64,000 nucleotides of DNA from Ochrobactrum sp. Q0168 (GCF_016427605.1 NZ_JAELXQ010000001.1:62001-126000); one strand, 5' to 3'. Positions 1-9,172 are shown, numbered from the stretch's first letter. The notes: generated by a model not told the origin, from the sequence alone. Numbers and translations are program-made.

Positions 1-1
1 G

Positions 2-1705
2 AGCATTTTCGGTTATCCGGGCGGCGCAGTGCTTCCGATCTATGACGAACTGTTCCAGCAGGATAAGATTCAGCACATTCTCGTGCGTCACGAACAGGGT
101 GCAGGCCACGCCGCCGAAGGCTATGCCCGCTCCACCGGCAAGGTCGGTGTGCTGCTGGTGACATCCGGCCCCGGCGCAACCAATGCGGTCACGCCGCTTC
201 AGGATGCGCTGATGGATTCCATCCCGCTCGTCTGCATTTCTGGTCAGGTCCCGACCTCGTTGATCGGTTCCGATGCTTTTCAGGAAGCCGATACGGTTGG
301 CATCACACGCCCCTGCACCAAGCACAACTGGCTGGTGAAGGACGTCAACGACCTGTCGCGCATTCTGCATGAAGCCTTCCACGTTGCATCCACCGGCCGT
401 CCCGGTCCGGTGCTGGTCGATATTCCGAAGGACATCCAGTTCGCCAAGGGCATCTACACGCCGCCGCAGACCACGCCGCGCACCACGTACCGTCCGGTTC
501 TCGACGGCAATGCGCAGGCGATCTCCGACGCCGTCCGTCTGCTCGCCACGGCCAAGAAGCCCGTCATCTATTCCGGCGGTGGCGTGATCAATTCCGGCCC
601 GGCAGCTTCCCGTCTGCTGCGCGAGCTGGTCGAACTCGGCAATTTCCCGATCACCTCCACGCTGATGGGCCTCGGCGCCTATCCGGCTTCGGGTAAGAAC
701 TGGCTCGGCATGCTGGGTATGCATGGCACCTATGAAGCGAACATGACCATGCATGATTGCGATGTCATGCTGTGCGTCGGCGCGCGCTTCGACGACCGCA
801 TCACCGGTCGCCTCAATGCCTTCTCGCCGAATTCGAAGAAAATCCACATCGATATCGATCCGTCTTCGATCAACAAGAATGTTCGCGTGGATGTGCCGAT
901 TATCGGCGATGTTGCGCATGTTCTGGAAGATATGGTTCGCCAGTTCCGCGCTTCCGAAAAGAAGCCGGAAAAAAAGGCTATCGCCGCCTGGTGGGAGCAG
1001 ATCGACCGCTGGCGCGCCCGCAATTCGCTGGCCTACACGCCGAACAAAGACGTCATCATGCCGCAATATGCCATTGAGCGGCTGTATGAACTGACCAAGG
1101 ATCGCAAGACCTATATCACCACCGAAGTTGGTCAGCACCAGATGTGGGCTGCGCAGTTCTACGGTTTTGAAGAGCCAAACCGCTGGCTGACCTCGGGTGG
1201 CCTCGGCACGATGGGCTATGGCCTGCCTGCCGCGCTCGGCGTACAGATCGCGCATCCGGATGCGCTGGTTATCGACATTGCCGGGGACGCATCGATCCAG
1301 ATGTGCATTCAGGAAATGTCGGCGGCCATCCAGCACAGCGCGCCGATCAAGATCTTCATCCTGAACAACCAATATATGGGTATGGTGCGCCAGTGGCAGC
1401 AATTGCTGCATGGCAATCGTCTGTCGCATTCCTATACGGAAGCGATGCCGGATTTCGTCAAGCTCGCTGAAGCCTATGGCGCGCACGGCATCCGTTGCGA
1501 AAAGCCGGGCGACCTCGATGCCGCCATTCAGGAAATGATCGATATCGACAAGCCGGTCATCTTCGACTGCCGCGTTGCCAATCTGGCGAATTGCTTCCCG
1601 ATGATCCCGTCCGGCAAGGCGCATAATGAAATGCTGTTGCCCGACGAAGCCACCGACGAAGCCGTTGCCAATGCCATCGATGCCAAGGGCCGCGCGCTCG
1701 TCTGA
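2..1705 (+). CDS. ilvB: Acetolactate synthase catalytic (large) subunit, 5' end outside window
   Basis: Catalytic subunit of acetohydroxyacid synthase, the thiamine-diphosphate enzyme that condenses pyruvate with pyruvate or 2-ketobutyrate at the first common step of valine, leucine and isoleucine synthesis. The reading frame is open to the left edge at base 2, so probably a few dozen N-terminal residues are missing; 567 codons are visible. The visible start has the conserved FGYPGGAVLPIYD segment, followed by RHEQGAGHAAEGYAR, which carries the catalytic glutamate. The C-terminal ThDP/Mg site is seen as GDASIQMCIQE followed by NNQYMGMVRQW. It lies 18 bp upstream of the regulatory subunit gene and is surely cotranscribed with it. 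The symbol could equally be ilvI; the enzyme family is certain. Confidence 0.97.
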   Translation, partial: SIFGYPGGAVLPIYDELFQQDKIQHILVRHEQGAGHAAEGYARSTGKVGVLLVTSGPGATNAVTPLQDALMDSIPLVCISGQVPTSLIGSDAFQEADTVGITRPCTKHNWLVKDVNDLSRILHEAFHVASTGRPGPVLVDIPKDIQFAKGIYTPPQTTPRTTYRPVLDGNAQAISDAVRLLATAKKPVIYSGGGVINSGPAASRLLRELVELGNFPITSTLMGLGAYPASGKNWLGMLGMHGTYEANMTMHDCDVMLCVGARFDDRITGRLNAFSPNSKKIHIDIDPSSINKNVRVDVPIIGDVAHVLEDMVRQFRASEKKPEKKAIAAWWEQIDRWRARNSLAYTPNKDVIMPQYAIERLYELTKDRKTYITTEVGQHQMWAAQFYGFEEPNRWLTSGGLGTMGYGLPAALGVQIAHPDALVIDIAGDASIQMCIQEMSAAIQHSAPIKIFILNNQYMGMVRQWQQLLHGNRLSHSYTEAMPDFVKLAEAYGAHGIRCEKPGDLDAAIQEMIDIDKPVIFDCRVANLANCFPMIPSGKAHNEMLLPDEATDEAVANAIDAKGRALV

Positions 1706-1723
1706 TCCGGAGGATTTGAAATC

Positions 1724-2296
1724 ATGAATGCACAGAACCTAGCTTCCGGATCGGCCTACTTCATTGCAGCCGAGACACAGACCCCGGAAACCCATACGCT
1801 TGCCGTCCTCGTCGACAACGAGCCGGGCGTACTCGCCCGGGTGATCGGATTGTTCTCCGGCCGCGGTTACAACATCGAAAGCCTGACGGTTTCGGAAACC
1901 GAGCATGAGAAGCATCTGTCGCGTATCACAATCGTGACGCGTGGTACGCCGCATGTGCTTGACCAGATCCGCCACCAGCTGGCGCGCATCGTTCCGGTTC
2001 ACCGCGTGGTGGATCTGAGCCATCGCGCGAGCGAACTTGGTCACGATCGCCCGATTGAGCGTGAACTGGCGCTGGTGAAAGTGGCTGGCAAGGGCGAAGC
2101 TCGCGCTGAAACTCTGCGTCTTGCCGATGCGTTCAAGGCCAAGGTGGTCGACGCGACGACGGATCACTTTATTCTGGAGATCACCGGCAAGACCGCGAAG
2201 ATCGACCAGTTCATCTCGATCATGAAGCCGCTCGGCCTCGTGGAAATCTGCCGCACCGGCGTGGCAGCAATGAACCGGGGTCCGGAGGGGATGTAA
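1724..2296 (+). CDS. ilvN: Acetolactate synthase regulatory (small) subunit
   Basis: 190-residue regulatory subunit that binds the catalytic IlvB chain and gives valine feedback control. An N-terminal ACT domain (about residues 24-95) is recognised from HTLAVLVDNEPGVLARVIGLF and GYNIESLTVS; the C-terminal half matches the ALS_ss_C domain (ERELALVKV, then DAFKAKVVDAT). The ATG is preceded by a strong Shine-Dalgarno (CCGGAGG, 1708-1714) in the 18-bp gap after ilvB, so the two are an operon. An intrinsic terminator follows at 2341. Also called ilvH in some genomes. Confidence 0.96.
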   Translation: MNAQNLASGSAYFIAAETQTPETHTLAVLVDNEPGVLARVIGLFSGRGYNIESLTVSETEHEKHLSRITIVTRGTPHVLDQIRHQLARIVPVHRVVDLSHRASELGHDRPIERELALVKVAGKGEARAETLRLADAFKAKVVDATTDHFILEITGKTAKIDQFISIMKPLGLVEICRTGVAAMNRGPEGM

Positions 2297-2340
2297 GTAT
2301 AGTTTTTCTGCCAAGGGTAGGATCGATACAATAAGGCTCA

Positions 2341-2376
2341 AAACCGGCACAATGTTTCGATTGTGCCGGTTTTTTA
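2341..2376 (+). terminator. Intrinsic terminator of ilvBN
   Basis: A perfect 12-bp stem (2341-2352 with 2361-2372), an 8-nt loop and a run of T through 2375. It closes the ilvBN transcript 44 bp after ilvN. Confidence 0.88.
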
Positions 2377-2412
2377 TTGAGCTAATTTGTGCGGGTAAAT
2401 CGGGTTCATCAC

Positions 2413-3012
2413 ATGTCTGTCGAAATATTTTTGGCGCTGATCGCCTTCGCTTTTGTTTCTTCGATCACACCGGGGCCGAACAATCTGATGCTGCTTGCTT
2501 CGGGGGTGAATTTTGGCTTTCGGCGCACGATCCCGCATATGCTGGGCATCGGTGTCGGGTTTTTCGGCCTGCTTCTGGCGGTGGGCTTCGGATTGGGTGT
2601 GTTGCTTGAAACCGTGCCGGCTTTCTATACCAGCCTGAAATTCGCTGGCGGCGCATATATGCTCTATCTCGCATGGAAAATCGCCACGTCACGCTCCATC
2701 GGGGAAGCGAAGGGTAGTGACGAAGGCAAGCCGATGACTTTCATGCAGGCCGCAGCCTTTCAGTGGGTCAATCCAAAGGCATGGGTGATGGCCGTTACCG
2801 GCATCGCCACCTATGCCACGCATGACAATTACTATCTGGCGGTGGCGCTGGTGAGCATCGCTTTCGCGCTGGTCAATCTGCCGAGCGTATCGGTCTGGGC
2901 TGGCTTTGGCATGTTACTGCGCAACTGGCTGGACGATCCGGTGCGTCTCAAATGGTTCAACATGGCCATGGCCTTGCTGCTGATCGCAAGCCTTTGGCCG
3001 ATGTTACGGTAG
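2413..3012 (+). CDS. LysE/RhtB family amino acid exporter
   Basis: 199-residue inner-membrane protein with about six hydrophobic segments. The family signature ITPGPNN is at residues 18-24, and FKFAGGAYMLYLAWK and QWVNPKAW are further LysE-family landmarks. Family members export amino acids or related metabolites; the substrate cannot be told from sequence. I chose the ATG at 2413; a GTG 24 bp upstream is in frame but adds charged residues before the first membrane segment. It stands alone between the ilvBN terminator and a palindromic repeat, so it probably has its own promoter in the short gap near 2377-2412. Confidence 0.9.
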   Translation: MSVEIFLALIAFAFVSSITPGPNNLMLLASGVNFGFRRTIPHMLGIGVGFFGLLLAVGFGLGVLLETVPAFYTSLKFAGGAYMLYLAWKIATSRSIGEAKGSDEGKPMTFMQAAAFQWVNPKAWVMAVTGIATYATHDNYYLAVALVSIAFALVNLPSVSVWAGFGMLLRNWLDDPVRLKWFNMAMALLLIASLWPMLR

Positions 3013-3105
3013 AGCGCCGATCTGATTGTATCAGATCGGCGCTCTAAACCTTTGTTCTAACGCGCATCTTTTCCGAAAACCGTTTCACACTTTTCGGGAT
3101 GCGCT
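3011..3105. repeat. Bipartite palindromic repeat, family A
   Basis: Two adjacent hairpins: a 35-bp palindrome built on GCGCCGATCTGAT/ATCAGATCGGCGC (3013-3045), a linker AAACCTTTGTTCTAA, then an imperfect hairpin beginning GCGCATCTTTTCCGAAAAC and ending TTTCGGGATGCGC. The same element is present in inverse orientation at 60921-61020 with long identical stretches. It sits between the LysE gene and the dehydratase gene. Confidence 0.85.
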
Positions 3106-3123
3106 CATAATCAGGAGCATGGC

Positions 3124-4092
3124 ATGTCGGCACTTCCCACCTATGACGATGTTGCATCCGCAGCGAGCCAGATCGAAGGGCACGCGTTTCATACGCCGGT
3201 TCTGACTTCGACTGCGCTGAATGATGAGACGGGCGCAGAGTTCTTTTTCAAGGGGGAAAGTCTGCAGCGGATCGGTGCGTTCAAGTTTCGTGGTGCATTC
3301 AATGCCCTGTCGCGTTTCAGCGACGAGCAGAAAAAGCGCGGCGTCATCGCGTTTTCGTCGGGCAACCATGCGCAGGCAGTGGCCCTATCGGCAAAGCTGC
3401 TTGGCATTTCCGCCACCATATTGATGCCGGAAGATGCGCCGCAGTCCAAGCTTGAAGCGACGCGCGGCTATGGCGCGAATGTCATCACCTTCAATCGCTA
3501 TAAGGATGACCGCGACGCTTTGACGAACCGTCTGGCGGAGGAGGGTGGTCTGACCCTGATCCCGCCGTATAATCATCCGCATATCATTGCCGGACAAGGC
3601 ACCGCGACCAAAGAGCTGATCGAGGAAGTAGGCCCGCTCGACGCGCTGTTCGTCTGTGTCGGCGGTGGTGGGTTGATTGCCGGATCGGCGCTGGCCGCCA
3701 AGGCGCTTTCGCCCGATTGCGCGGTCTATGGCGTCGAGCCCGAAGCGGGGAACGACGTCCAGCAGTCGTTGCGTGCAGGCAAGATTGTGCGCATCGATAC
3801 GCCGCAGACGCTGGCCGATGGCGCGCAGACGCAAGCACCGGGCGATCTAACCTTTGCCATTATCCGCGAAAAGGTGACGGATGTGCTGACGGTCAGCGAT
3901 CAGGCGCTCGTTGATGGCATGAAGTTCTTTGCCCGGCAGATGAAGCTGGTGGTCGAGCCGACCGGCTGTCTGGCCTTCGCCGGTGCCCGCCAGATTGCGG
4001 ATCAACTGCGCGGAAAACGCGTCGGCGTGATCGTCAGCGGCGGCAATGTCGACCTCTCTCGCTATACGGCTCTCCTGAATACGGCTGTTTGA
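3124..4092 (+). CDS. PLP-dependent threonine/serine dehydratase family protein
   Basis: 322-residue fold-type II PLP enzyme that deaminates threonine (or serine) to the 2-keto acid. Visible signatures are the Schiff-base lysine in GAFKFRGAFN (Lys54), the substrate loop SSGNHAQA (about 78-86), the phosphate-binding glycine loop GGGGLIAGS, and SGGNVDL near the C-terminus. There is no C-terminal ACT-like regulatory domain, so this is the short catabolic or serine racemase-like type, not full-length biosynthetic IlvA. The start is preceded by AGGAG. It could be a threonine dehydratase feeding 2-ketobutyrate to the nearby acetolactate synthase, but hydroxyaspartate dehydratase or serine racemase activity is also possible. 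Confidence 0.9.
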   Translation: MSALPTYDDVASAASQIEGHAFHTPVLTSTALNDETGAEFFFKGESLQRIGAFKFRGAFNALSRFSDEQKKRGVIAFSSGNHAQAVALSAKLLGISATILMPEDAPQSKLEATRGYGANVITFNRYKDDRDALTNRLAEEGGLTLIPPYNHPHIIAGQGTATKELIEEVGPLDALFVCVGGGGLIAGSALAAKALSPDCAVYGVEPEAGNDVQQSLRAGKIVRIDTPQTLADGAQTQAPGDLTFAIIREKVTDVLTVSDQALVDGMKFFARQMKLVVEPTGCLAFAGARQIADQLRGKRVGVIVSGGNVDLSRYTALLNTAV

Positions 4093-4140
4093 TCACGGTT
4101 TGATCTTGTTTTCGGGTCGCGAATCCTGTCTGAAAGAGCC

Positions 4141-5262
4141 ATGCAGTTTTCACCGGAACAGGATCAGGCGCTCAAGGCCGTCGGACAATGGCTGAAAGAA
4201 GGGCGCAGTCCCATTTTCAGGCTGTTCGGTTATGCCGGAACGGGCAAGACGACACTTGCGCGCTATTTCGCCGAACATGTCGATGGCGATGTGCAGTTTG
4301 CCGCCTTTACTGGCAAGGCCGCGCAGGTTCTGCGTTCCAAGGGCGCCAGCAATGCGCGCACGCTGCATTCGCTGATCTATCGTCCGCGTGGCGAGGAAGC
4401 CGTTGAGGATGAGACGACCGGCAAGACGTCCATCGCACCGACATTCTCGCTCAACCGGCAAAGCCCGGTCGCCAAGGCGGCGATGATCGTGGTGGACGAA
4501 TGTTCGATGGTGGACGAGGCGCTCGGGCGCGATCTCATGAGCTTTGGAACGCCGATCCTTGTGCTGGGCGATCCGGGTCAGTTGCCGCCGATTTCCGGCG
4601 GCGGATTTTTCACCGAACATGAGCCGAATTATCTGCTCACCGAGATTCACCGCCAGGCGCAGGACAATCCGATCATCCGCATGGCGCTCGATGTACGGGA
4701 AGGGCGTGAGCTGCCCTATGGCGATCACGGCGCGGCAAAGGTCATCAGCAAGAACGAAGTCAATCAGGACATGGTGCTGAAGGCGGATCAGGTGCTTGTC
4801 GGCACAAACCGCACGCGCCGTCGCTATAATCAGCGCCTGCGCGAACTGAAGGGCTTTACGGCTGACTATCCGCAGGCGGGCGACAAGCTGGTCTGTCTGC
4901 GCAACGACCCGGCCAAGGGGCTGCTCAACGGGTCGCTTTGGAAGGTCATGACCTCATCCAAGGAAACCGTGAAGCCCGGCATCAATCTGCTGGTCGCGCC
5001 GGAAGACGATGATCGCGGCGTTGCCAAGATCAAGCTTTTGAAGGCGCAGTTCGAAGACCCGGACAGCGAAATTCCGTGGCAGACCAAGAAGCGTTACGAC
5101 GATTTCGACTATGGCTATGCGCTGACCGTGCACAAGGCTCAAGGCTCGCAATGGGACGATGTCGTGCTGTTCGATGAAAGCTATGCTTTTCGCGATACGC
5201 GGGAGCGCTGGCTCTATACAGCCATTACGCGTGCGGCCGAGCGCCTGACAATTGTAAAATAA
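4141..5262 (+). CDS. RecD-like AAA/UvrD_C_2 ATP-dependent DNA helicase (short form)
   Basis: 373-residue superfamily 1 helicase. Walker A is GYAGTGKTTLA (residues 30-40), Walker B is VVDECSMVD, then GDPGQLPPI (motif III), and the C-terminal UvrD_C_2 segment YALTVHKAQGSQWDDV with YTAITRA (motif VI). It lacks the long N-terminal region of RecD2 and has no recB/recC beside it, so it is a stand-alone RecD-like helicase of the kind common in alphaproteobacteria. The stop codon abuts, with no gap, the stop codon of the convergent gene on the other strand. Confidence 0.9.
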   Translation: MQFSPEQDQALKAVGQWLKEGRSPIFRLFGYAGTGKTTLARYFAEHVDGDVQFAAFTGKAAQVLRSKGASNARTLHSLIYRPRGEEAVEDETTGKTSIAPTFSLNRQSPVAKAAMIVVDECSMVDEALGRDLMSFGTPILVLGDPGQLPPISGGGFFTEHEPNYLLTEIHRQAQDNPIIRMALDVREGRELPYGDHGAAKVISKNEVNQDMVLKADQVLVGTNRTRRRYNQRLRELKGFTADYPQAGDKLVCLRNDPAKGLLNGSLWKVMTSSKETVKPGINLLVAPEDDDRGVAKIKLLKAQFEDPDSEIPWQTKKRYDDFDYGYALTVHKAQGSQWDDVVLFDESYAFRDTRERWLYTAITRAAERLTIVK

Positions 5263-5661
5263 TCAACTCTCGATGGGTTTGGCGTTCAGCCACTCCCATG
5301 CGTCCTGTTCTTCGTCGGTTTCGAAAGAACGCATTTCGATGGAGAGGAAGGGCTGCATCAGGGTGATGCTGGCTTGTATCCACAACGGCCCTCCGACAAT
5401 CGCATAGCGACGCAGATGTTTGAGCGATTTTGAGCGCATCGACAGCATGCTTTCGGAAAAAGCTGCGGTCCAGTCCACGCCTTCATAGCCGGTCAGGCGG
5501 ATCAGAAGATCGATCTCGTCAAACTGCTCATAAGCCGCGTCGAGCAGACCGTAGAGATTCTCCAGCGATGAATCGTCCAGATGCCCTTCAATGGCAAAGG
5601 CGAACACATCATTCCGGTCTGTGGGAATGCGGCGGACAACGGGAATGTCCTCATTGCGCAT
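5263..5661 (-). CDS. SpoIIAA-like (STAS/SEC14 fold) protein
   Basis: Small soluble protein of 132 residues from the ATG at 5661. Its alternating beta/alpha pattern ([15 protein letters not shown], then [26 protein letters not shown]) matches the SpoIIAA-like/DUF3478 family, whose members bind lipid or small ligands; the biological role is mostly unknown. Two consecutive ATG codons (5664, 5661) follow a GGAG; the second has the better spacing. A longer reading from 5691 has no support. It is convergent with the helicase gene, with adjoining stop codons. Confidence 0.75.
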   Translation of the reverse strand: MRNEDIPVVRRIPTDRNDVFAFAIEGHLDDSSLENLYGLLDAAYEQFDEIDLLIRLTGYEGVDWTAAFSESMLSMRSKSLKHLRRYAIVGGPLWIQASITLMQPFLSIEMRSFETDEEQDAWEWLNAKPIES

Positions 5662-5855
5662 CATCGGTCTCCAAGACTGTCTGAATTCCACTCAGGAATC
5701 AACGTTCGGACCGGGCGAAAGGTTGCGGATCGTTGTTCCAATTTTGCCGAGGGAAAGTTTGTCCTATGCTCGAAAGGTGGGAAACGGCAACATTTGGGGA
5801 TGGGTCAACAGGTGCGACGGGAAAACACTCACACTTTCCTGCGGCGGGCGATATA

Positions 5856-5997
5856 AGAGCCTGACTCAAAAAGCGGCCTGTGCGCGCGAAAATGGTGATT
5901 TTCGAGTACCGGAGCGGAGCGTACTAAAGTACGTGAGCACCGGAATGGAGAAAATCGGCATTTGCAGCCACACAGGGCGGCTTTTGGAACAGGCTCT
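5856..5997. repeat. 142-bp MITE-like palindromic element upstream of pdxJ
   Basis: The ends form imperfect inverted repeats of about 27 bp: AGAGCCTGACTCAAAAAGC on the left and GCTTTTGGAACAGGCTCT on the right. The centre holds a second inverted repeat around GTACCGGAGCGGAGCGTAC, TAAA, GTACGTGAGCACCGG. The whole can fold into one long hairpin. The style is that of small non-autonomous palindromic elements in rhizobial and Brucella genomes. It fills much of the 370-bp gap between the SpoIIAA-like gene and pdxJ; the remainder (5692-5855) shows no gene I can support. Confidence 0.75.
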
Positions 5998-6031
5998 AAA
6001 GCGAAAAACCGATAATGGGAGAACTGCCTCC

Positions 6032-6772
6032 ATGCCTGCGAAATTATCTGTCAATCTCAATGCCATTGCCATGCTGCGCAACCGTCGCGATCTGCCCTGG
6101 CCGAGCGTCACCGGTCTCGGACGGATAGCACTTGCGGCAGGAGCTGCGGGTTTGACGGTGCATCCGCGTCCGGATCAGCGCCATATCCGCTTTTCCGATC
6201 TTGGCGATATCCGCGCATTGATCGACGATGAATTTCCGCAGGCTGAATTCAATATTGAGGGCTTCCCGAGCGACGCTTTCCTCGATCTGGTCGAAAAGCA
6301 CCAGCCGGAACAGGTGACCCTGGTGCCGGACGATCCGACACAGGCCACGTCCGACCATGGCTGGGATTTTCTATCGAAGGCCGATTATCTCGCGCCCATC
6401 GTGGCGCGGCTGAAGAAGGGCGGTATGCGCGTTTCGCTGTTCGCCGATCCCGATCCGCTGGGCTATGACAAGGCAAAGGCCATCGGCGCCGACCGTTTGG
6501 AATTCTACACCGGCCCTTATGGCGCGACCTATGACGATCCGGCTGTCGCAGCGCGTGAGCTGGACCGTATCGGCAAGGCCTCGGATGCCGCCGCAGCGCT
6601 CGGCCTCGAAATCAATGCTGGCCACGATCTGACGGTCGAAAATCTGCCCGCACTGGTCAAGCGCATTCCACAATTGAAAGAAGTTTCCATCGGACATGGA
6701 TTGACGGCGGACGCTTTGACGTATGGTATGGCGGCGACAGTGGGACGTTTCAACGCTGCTTTGGCTGGGTAA
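6032..6772 (+). CDS. pdxJ: Pyridoxine 5'-phosphate synthase
   Basis: Closes the pyridoxine ring from 1-deoxyxylulose 5-phosphate and 3-amino-2-oxopropyl phosphate in the DXP-dependent vitamin B6 pathway. It has 246 residues, normal for PdxJ. Landmarks are [14 protein letters not shown] near the N-terminus, [30 protein letters not shown] and the C-terminal phosphate loop [12 protein letters not shown]. The N-terminal motif and HPRPDQ differ slightly from the enterobacterial form but fit the alphaproteobacterial branch. I chose the ATG at 6032: the frame stays open 441 bp upstream through the palindromic repeat, and those residues look like translated repeat, not protein. Confidence 0.93.
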   Translation: MPAKLSVNLNAIAMLRNRRDLPWPSVTGLGRIALAAGAAGLTVHPRPDQRHIRFSDLGDIRALIDDEFPQAEFNIEGFPSDAFLDLVEKHQPEQVTLVPDDPTQATSDHGWDFLSKADYLAPIVARLKKGGMRVSLFADPDPLGYDKAKAIGADRLEFYTGPYGATYDDPAVAARELDRIGKASDAAAALGLEINAGHDLTVENLPALVKRIPQLKEVSIGHGLTADALTYGMAATVGRFNAALAG

Positions 6773-7155
6773 TTGGCACCTTCAATGCGCAAAATGCATA
6801 GCTTCGATCTGAGCTTTGCGAAAAGCGCATTTGTGCGAAAGCTCAACAAGCTATAGGCGTCCGCGGCTGGTTCATCCGCGTCAGGAGCGCGCAGGGACGT
6901 ATGAGGGAAGCATTGATACGGTTTTCCGAAATCCGCATTCCGCATGGAATTGCCCCGGCGCGTTTTGCCTTCGGGGCTGCATCGGAGCGGCAGGTTTTTG
7001 CCGTTCGGTTCGGTGATTATGTTTGAATCCGATTGGGGCAAAGCTGCGGCACGGTTGTTGCAATCCGCAATCTTTTGCGGGCATTCCTGTGAGTGGGCTC
7101 CACACGCTATGATTTTCAGCCAGAATGATTTCAGGATGTTGCGAGGTGTCGGCAA
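6773..7155. other. 383-bp intergenic region upstream of kup
   Basis: No gene, tRNA or recognised riboswitch is visible. Short open frames here have no ribosome binding site or family resemblance. The region must hold the kup promoter, but I cannot assign convincing -35/-10 boxes. The kup start is preceded by GCGAGGTG. Confidence 0.5.
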
Positions 7156-9138
7156 ATGAGCGACGAGCTGAACGGCCAGAACACGCAATCGCAATCCAAC
7201 CCGCCGGATACGGCGGTCACGCCGCCGGTCGGCGGTGCAGCGGGCTCCGAAGCCGGTTTTGCCGCCGAAGAGAACGACCACCACAATGACAGCATGAAGA
7301 CGCTGGTCTTGGGCGCTCTCGGTGTCGTCTATGGCGACATCGGCACCAGCCCGATCTATGCTTTTCGTGAAGCGCTGCATGCGGCGGCTTCCGATGGCGT
7401 CCTGTCTCGCTCCGATATTCTTGGCGTTGTATCGCTTATCTTCTGGGCGTTGACGCTTGTCGTCACGATCAAATATGTCCTGTTCGTTCTGCGCGCCGAC
7501 AATAACGGCGAAGGCGGCATCCTCTCGTTGATGGCGCTGGTGCGTGGCGCGCTGAAGGGGCGTCCCAATCTCATTCTCGGTGTCGGCATTGTCGGCGCGG
7601 CATTGTTCTTCGGCGATGCTGTGATTACGCCAGCTATTTCGGTGCTTTCCGCAATGGAAGGGCTGGAAATCGTCGCGCCCAGCCTCACACCCTTCGTGGT
7701 GCCAATCACGGTCGTCATTCTCGTGACGCTGTTTTCGGTACAAAAGCTCGGCACTGGCAGGGTGGCAATCGTGTTCGGGCCGATCATGGCGCTGTGGTTT
7801 CTGGCGCTGGGAGCATCGGGCCTCTGGCATATTTTCGACGACCCCACGGTCATCTCCGCACTTAATCCTTATTATGCGGTGCGCTTTCTGGCCATCAGCC
7901 CCGGCATTGCCTTCATCACTGTGGGCGCGGTTTTCCTCGCCATGACGGGTGCGGAAGCGCTTTATGCCGATCTCGGCCATTTCGGGCGCAAGCCGATTGT
8001 ACGCGCCTGGCTGTGGATCGTGTTTCCGTGTCTGGTGCTCAATTATTTCGGGCAGGCCGCCTTTATCCTGTCGCATGGCGAAGCGGCGGCTTTGCCGTTC
8101 TTTCAGATGCTGCCGAATTTCGCGCTTTTGCCGATGGTGCTGCTGGCGACGGCGGCAACGGTTATCGCCAGTCAGGCGGTCATAACGGGCGCTTATTCCG
8201 TGGCGCGACAGGCGGTGCAGCTCAATATTCTGCCGCGACTGGAAATTCAGCATACGTCCGAAAAACTGCACGGGCAGATTTATATTCCGCGCGTGAACCT
8301 CGTGCTCGGCCTCGCCGTTGTCATTCTGGTGCTGGGCTTCGAGAAGTCGACCAATCTGGCCGCTGCCTATGGTATCGCGGTAACCGGCAACATGCTGGTG
8401 ACGACCGTTCTGCTCTATATCGTCATGACGCGGATCTGGAATTGGCCGGTGGGGCGCGCCCTGCCTTTGATGCTGGGCTTCCTCCTGATCGACGTCATGT
8501 TCTTCAGCGCCAATATCATCAAGGTGCATGACGGCGGCTGGGCTTCCATCGGTATTGCTGCCGTGCTCGTCATCATCATGTGGACCTGGGTGCGGGGCAC
8601 GCGGCATTTGTTCCTCAAGACGCGCAAGGGCGAAGTGCCGCTCGATCTCATCGTCGAGCAGATGGCCAAGCGTCCGCCGACCATTGTGCCGGGAACAGCC
8701 GTCTTCCTGACCGGCGATCCCAAGAGCGCGCCGACCGCGCTGATGCACAGTCTGAAGCATTACAAGGTGCTGCATCAGAACAATGTCATCCTGACCGTCG
8801 TCACGGCTTCGAAGCCGTGGGTATCAAGCGCCGATCGTGCCCGCGTCTCGCAATATAACGAGCGCTTCATGCAGGTGACGCTCAAATTCGGCTATATGCA
8901 GCAACCGAATATCCCGCGCGCGCTTGGCCTTTGCCGCAAGCTCGGTTGGAAGTTCGACATCATGACGACGTCCTTCTTCCTCTCGCGACGCTCGCTCAAG
9001 GCTTCGGTGCATTCCGGCATGCCTCTGTGGCAGGACAAGCTGTTCATCCTGCTGGCGCGAACGGCCTCGGACGCGACCGAATATTTCCAGATTCCAACGG
9101 GCCGCGTGGTGGAAATCGGTACGCAGGTGAATATCTGA
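7156..9138 (+). CDS. kup: Kup-type low-affinity potassium uptake protein
   Basis: 660-residue polytopic membrane protein (about 12 membrane segments followed by a cytoplasmic C-terminal region of about 200 residues) that imports K+ with protons. The family signature LGALGVVYGDIGTSPIYAFREAL is at about residues 51-73; FFGDAVITPAISVLSA and the GAEALYADLGHFG segment are also characteristic. The hydrophilic N-terminus of about 45 residues is rich in Gln/Pro/Gly. A long open frame runs antisense through this gene but is a composition artefact. The gene is monocistronic, with a terminator at 9173. Confidence 0.95.
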   Translation: MSDELNGQNTQSQSNPPDTAVTPPVGGAAGSEAGFAAEENDHHNDSMKTLVLGALGVVYGDIGTSPIYAFREALHAAASDGVLSRSDILGVVSLIFWALTLVVTIKYVLFVLRADNNGEGGILSLMALVRGALKGRPNLILGVGIVGAALFFGDAVITPAISVLSAMEGLEIVAPSLTPFVVPITVVILVTLFSVQKLGTGRVAIVFGPIMALWFLALGASGLWHIFDDPTVISALNPYYAVRFLAISPGIAFITVGAVFLAMTGAEALYADLGHFGRKPIVRAWLWIVFPCLVLNYFGQAAFILSHGEAAALPFFQMLPNFALLPMVLLATAATVIASQAVITGAYSVARQAVQLNILPRLEIQHTSEKLHGQIYIPRVNLVLGLAVVILVLGFEKSTNLAAAYGIAVTGNMLVTTVLLYIVMTRIWNWPVGRALPLMLGFLLIDVMFFSANIIKVHDGGWASIGIAAVLVIIMWTWVRGTRHLFLKTRKGEVPLDLIVEQMAKRPPTIVPGTAVFLTGDPKSAPTALMHSLKHYKVLHQNNVILTVVTASKPWVSSADRARVSQYNERFMQVTLKFGYMQQPNIPRALGLCRKLGWKFDIMTTSFFLSRRSLKASVHSGMPLWQDKLFILLARTASDATEYFQIPTGRVVEIGTQVNI

Positions 9139-9172
9139 TCGGGAATTCACTTTAATAGCCGTCTGTTTATCA

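Noticed and set aside
6529-8775. A 748-codon open frame on the minus strand, antisense to pdxJ and kup.
   Set aside because: It is His/Gln/Arg-rich without any domain or ribosome binding site, and it mirrors the codon bias of the kup gene on the other strand. A composition shadow.
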